A DNA stretch of 64,000 nucleotides from Oscillospiraceae bacterium. Lineage in GTDB: Bacteria; Bacillota; Clostridia; Oscillospirales; CAG-382. Numbering within the stretch: position 1 is the stretch's first letter; every line of letters starts with the position of its first letter. The notes below the pieces were generated by a model. That model saw only the letters and a program-made list of their open reading frames with translations, made no database searches and had not been told where the DNA came from. Made by a program: the position numbers and the translations under genes. The stretch spans positions 62,001 through 126,000 of the forward strand of contig SVRI01000003.1 in assembly GCA_015064895.1 (NCBI GenBank). Reading direction: 5' to 3'. Below, piece after piece: positions 63,143 through 64,000 of the stretch.

Positions 63143-64000
63143 CTATACCTTTTTATACACTACTCTGTTTTCCTCAAGAACCGCCTCAACCTTATCGCCG
63201 CCGGAAATTTCACCCTCAAGAATTTTCAGCGAAAGACTGTCCTCAATCTGTCTTTGCATTGCACGTCTGAGGGGTCTTGCACCGTAGACGGGATCAAAGC
63301 CTTCCTTTGCAAGATGGCTTATCACCTCATCCGAGAAGGTAAGGTCAATGCCGAGATTCTTAATTCTTTCATTTATCTGCGACAGCATAAGTGTTGCAAT
63401 CTTCTTTATGTCTTCATCCGTAAGTTTTCTGAAAACGACAATTTCATCGACTCTGTTCAAAAACTCGGGTCTGAAGTGTCCTTTGAGAGCTTCAAGCACA
63501 AGCTTTTCGGTCTTTATCTGTTCCTTTTCATCATCGGTTTCGTTATTGAAGCCGAGTCTTTTTGGTTCGGTAAGCGAGCCTGTGCCGAGGTTTGAGGTCA
63601 TAATAATGACAGTATTTTTGAAGTCAACGCTTCTGCCGTGGGAATCGGTTAAGATTCCGTCATCAAGCACCTGCAAAAGAAGATTGAACACGTCGGGATG
63701 TGCCTTTTCGATTTCATCAAAAAGCACTACCGAATAAGGATTTCGGCGGATTTTTTCGGTAAGCTGTCCCGCATCCTCAAAGCCGACATATCCGGGAGGA
63801 GAACCTATAAGCTTTGACACCGAATGCTTTTCCATGTATTCCGACATATCAATTCGGACAATTGCATTTTCATCCCCGAAAACGGCTTCGGCAAGTGCCT
63901 TGGAAAGCTCTGTCTTACCGACACCCGTCTGTCCGCAGAAAATAAACGAGCCCTGAGGTCTTTTGGGGTCTTTGAGCCCCGTTCTGCCACGACGTATTGC
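63143..64000 (-). CDS. clpC: ClpC-type AAA+ protease unfoldase, C-terminal part (5' end outside window)
   Basis: This is the second AAA+ domain and the C-terminal D2-small domain of a Clp/Hsp100 unfoldase, which feeds substrates to ClpP. The track starts at an internal methionine (63847), but the frame continues to the window edge and includes the Walker [18 protein letters not shown]. Further motifs are [19 protein letters not shown] (pore loop), [16 protein letters not shown] (Walker B), [15 protein letters not shown] and the sensor-2 [15 protein letters not shown]. ClpC is more likely than ClpB, but the N-terminal and middle domains that would decide are not in the window. Confidence 0.9.
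   Translation of the reverse strand, partial: AIRRGRTGLKDPKRPQGSFIFCGQTGVGKTELSKALAEAVFGDENAIVRIDMSEYMEKHSVSKLIGSPPGYVGFEDAGQLTEKIRRNPYSVVLFDEIEKAHPDVFNLLLQVLDDGILTDSHGRSVDFKNTVIIMTSNLGTGSLTEPKRLGFNNETDDEKEQIKTEKLVLEALKGHFRPEFLNRVDEIVVFRKLTDEDIKKIATLMLSQINERIKNLGIDLTFSDEVISHLAKEGFDPVYGARPLRRAMQRQIEDSLSLKILEGEISGGDKVEAVLEENRVVYKKV

Noticed and set aside
62888-63595. 235-aa plus-strand ORF
   Set aside because: Most of it is antisense to the strongly conserved clpC-type gene and the rest is repeat sequence.

Overview
The window looks like a chromosome segment of an anaerobic, probably spore-capable Clostridia-class Firmicute (Oscillospiraceae/Ruminococcaceae-like, from gut or rumen). Supporting signs are the IreB-family protein, a DUF6472-type protein, paired GlgC/GlgD, a SipL-like DUF3794+LysM sporulation protein, LexA with a Gram-positive SOS box, A/G-rich Shine-Dalgarno sites, and many near-perfect TTGACA-17-TATAAT promoters. 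There are no phage genes, transposases or CRISPR arrays. Placement to genus is not possible by eye.

Layout. 1-37: the first codons of a secreted-protein gene on the minus strand. 0.2-7.1 kb: recG, uvrA and an ABC-F protein, closed by a strong terminator. 7.5-20.1 kb: one seven-gene operon with its own promoter and terminator. It encodes a giant solute-binding protein with two carbohydrate-binding-like modules, a permease pair, a propeller-TPR-Yip1 membrane protein, a DUF5696-like secreted protein and a second permease pair, but no ATPase. It is the best candidate here for a poorly described system. 20.1-30.3 kb: housekeeping genes (lexA, comF, holA, comEC, mreC, a U32 peptidase, dus, a P-loop ATPase) and the RNase P RNA.

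30.3-36.0 kb: a hairpin-rich noncoding stretch, then ruvX, rsmG, a Noc/ParB-like protein without its N-terminal domain, a Mn-type CDF exporter, DUF6472, ireB and an MFS transporter. 36.3-47.5 kb: a PHP phosphoesterase and a full glycogen locus (glgB, glgC, glgD, glgA, glgP, GH13 amylase). A 103-bp tandem repeat just upstream of glgA supplies its ribosome-binding site. 47.6-49.9 kb: tRNA-Arg(CCU), a DUF2975+HTH pair, two unknown membrane-anchored proteins and a VanZ-like protein. 49.9-56.2 kb: two Gfo/Idh/MocA oxidoreductases, a DegT/StrS aminotransferase, an amidohydrolase and two AraC regulators, which looks like an uncharacterised sugar or amino-cyclitol module. 56.2-62.2 kb: a Zn-type CDF exporter divergent from a TetR gene with palindromic operators, pncB, sipL-like, a 49-aa membrane protein missing from the ORF track, and yicC. 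62.2-63.1 kb: noncoding repeats (128-bp tandem units and an inverted composite element). 63.1-64 kb: the C-terminal part of a ClpC-type unfoldase, cut by the window edge.

Two repeat findings go beyond gene annotation. A 10-bp hairpin with a conserved 11-nt loop occurs at 30.37 kb and twice at 62.3-62.5 kb, and its inner stem changes in a compensatory way. A second hairpin at 62.58 and 63.03 kb also shows compensatory changes between inverted copies. Both point to dispersed structured elements maintained for their folding.
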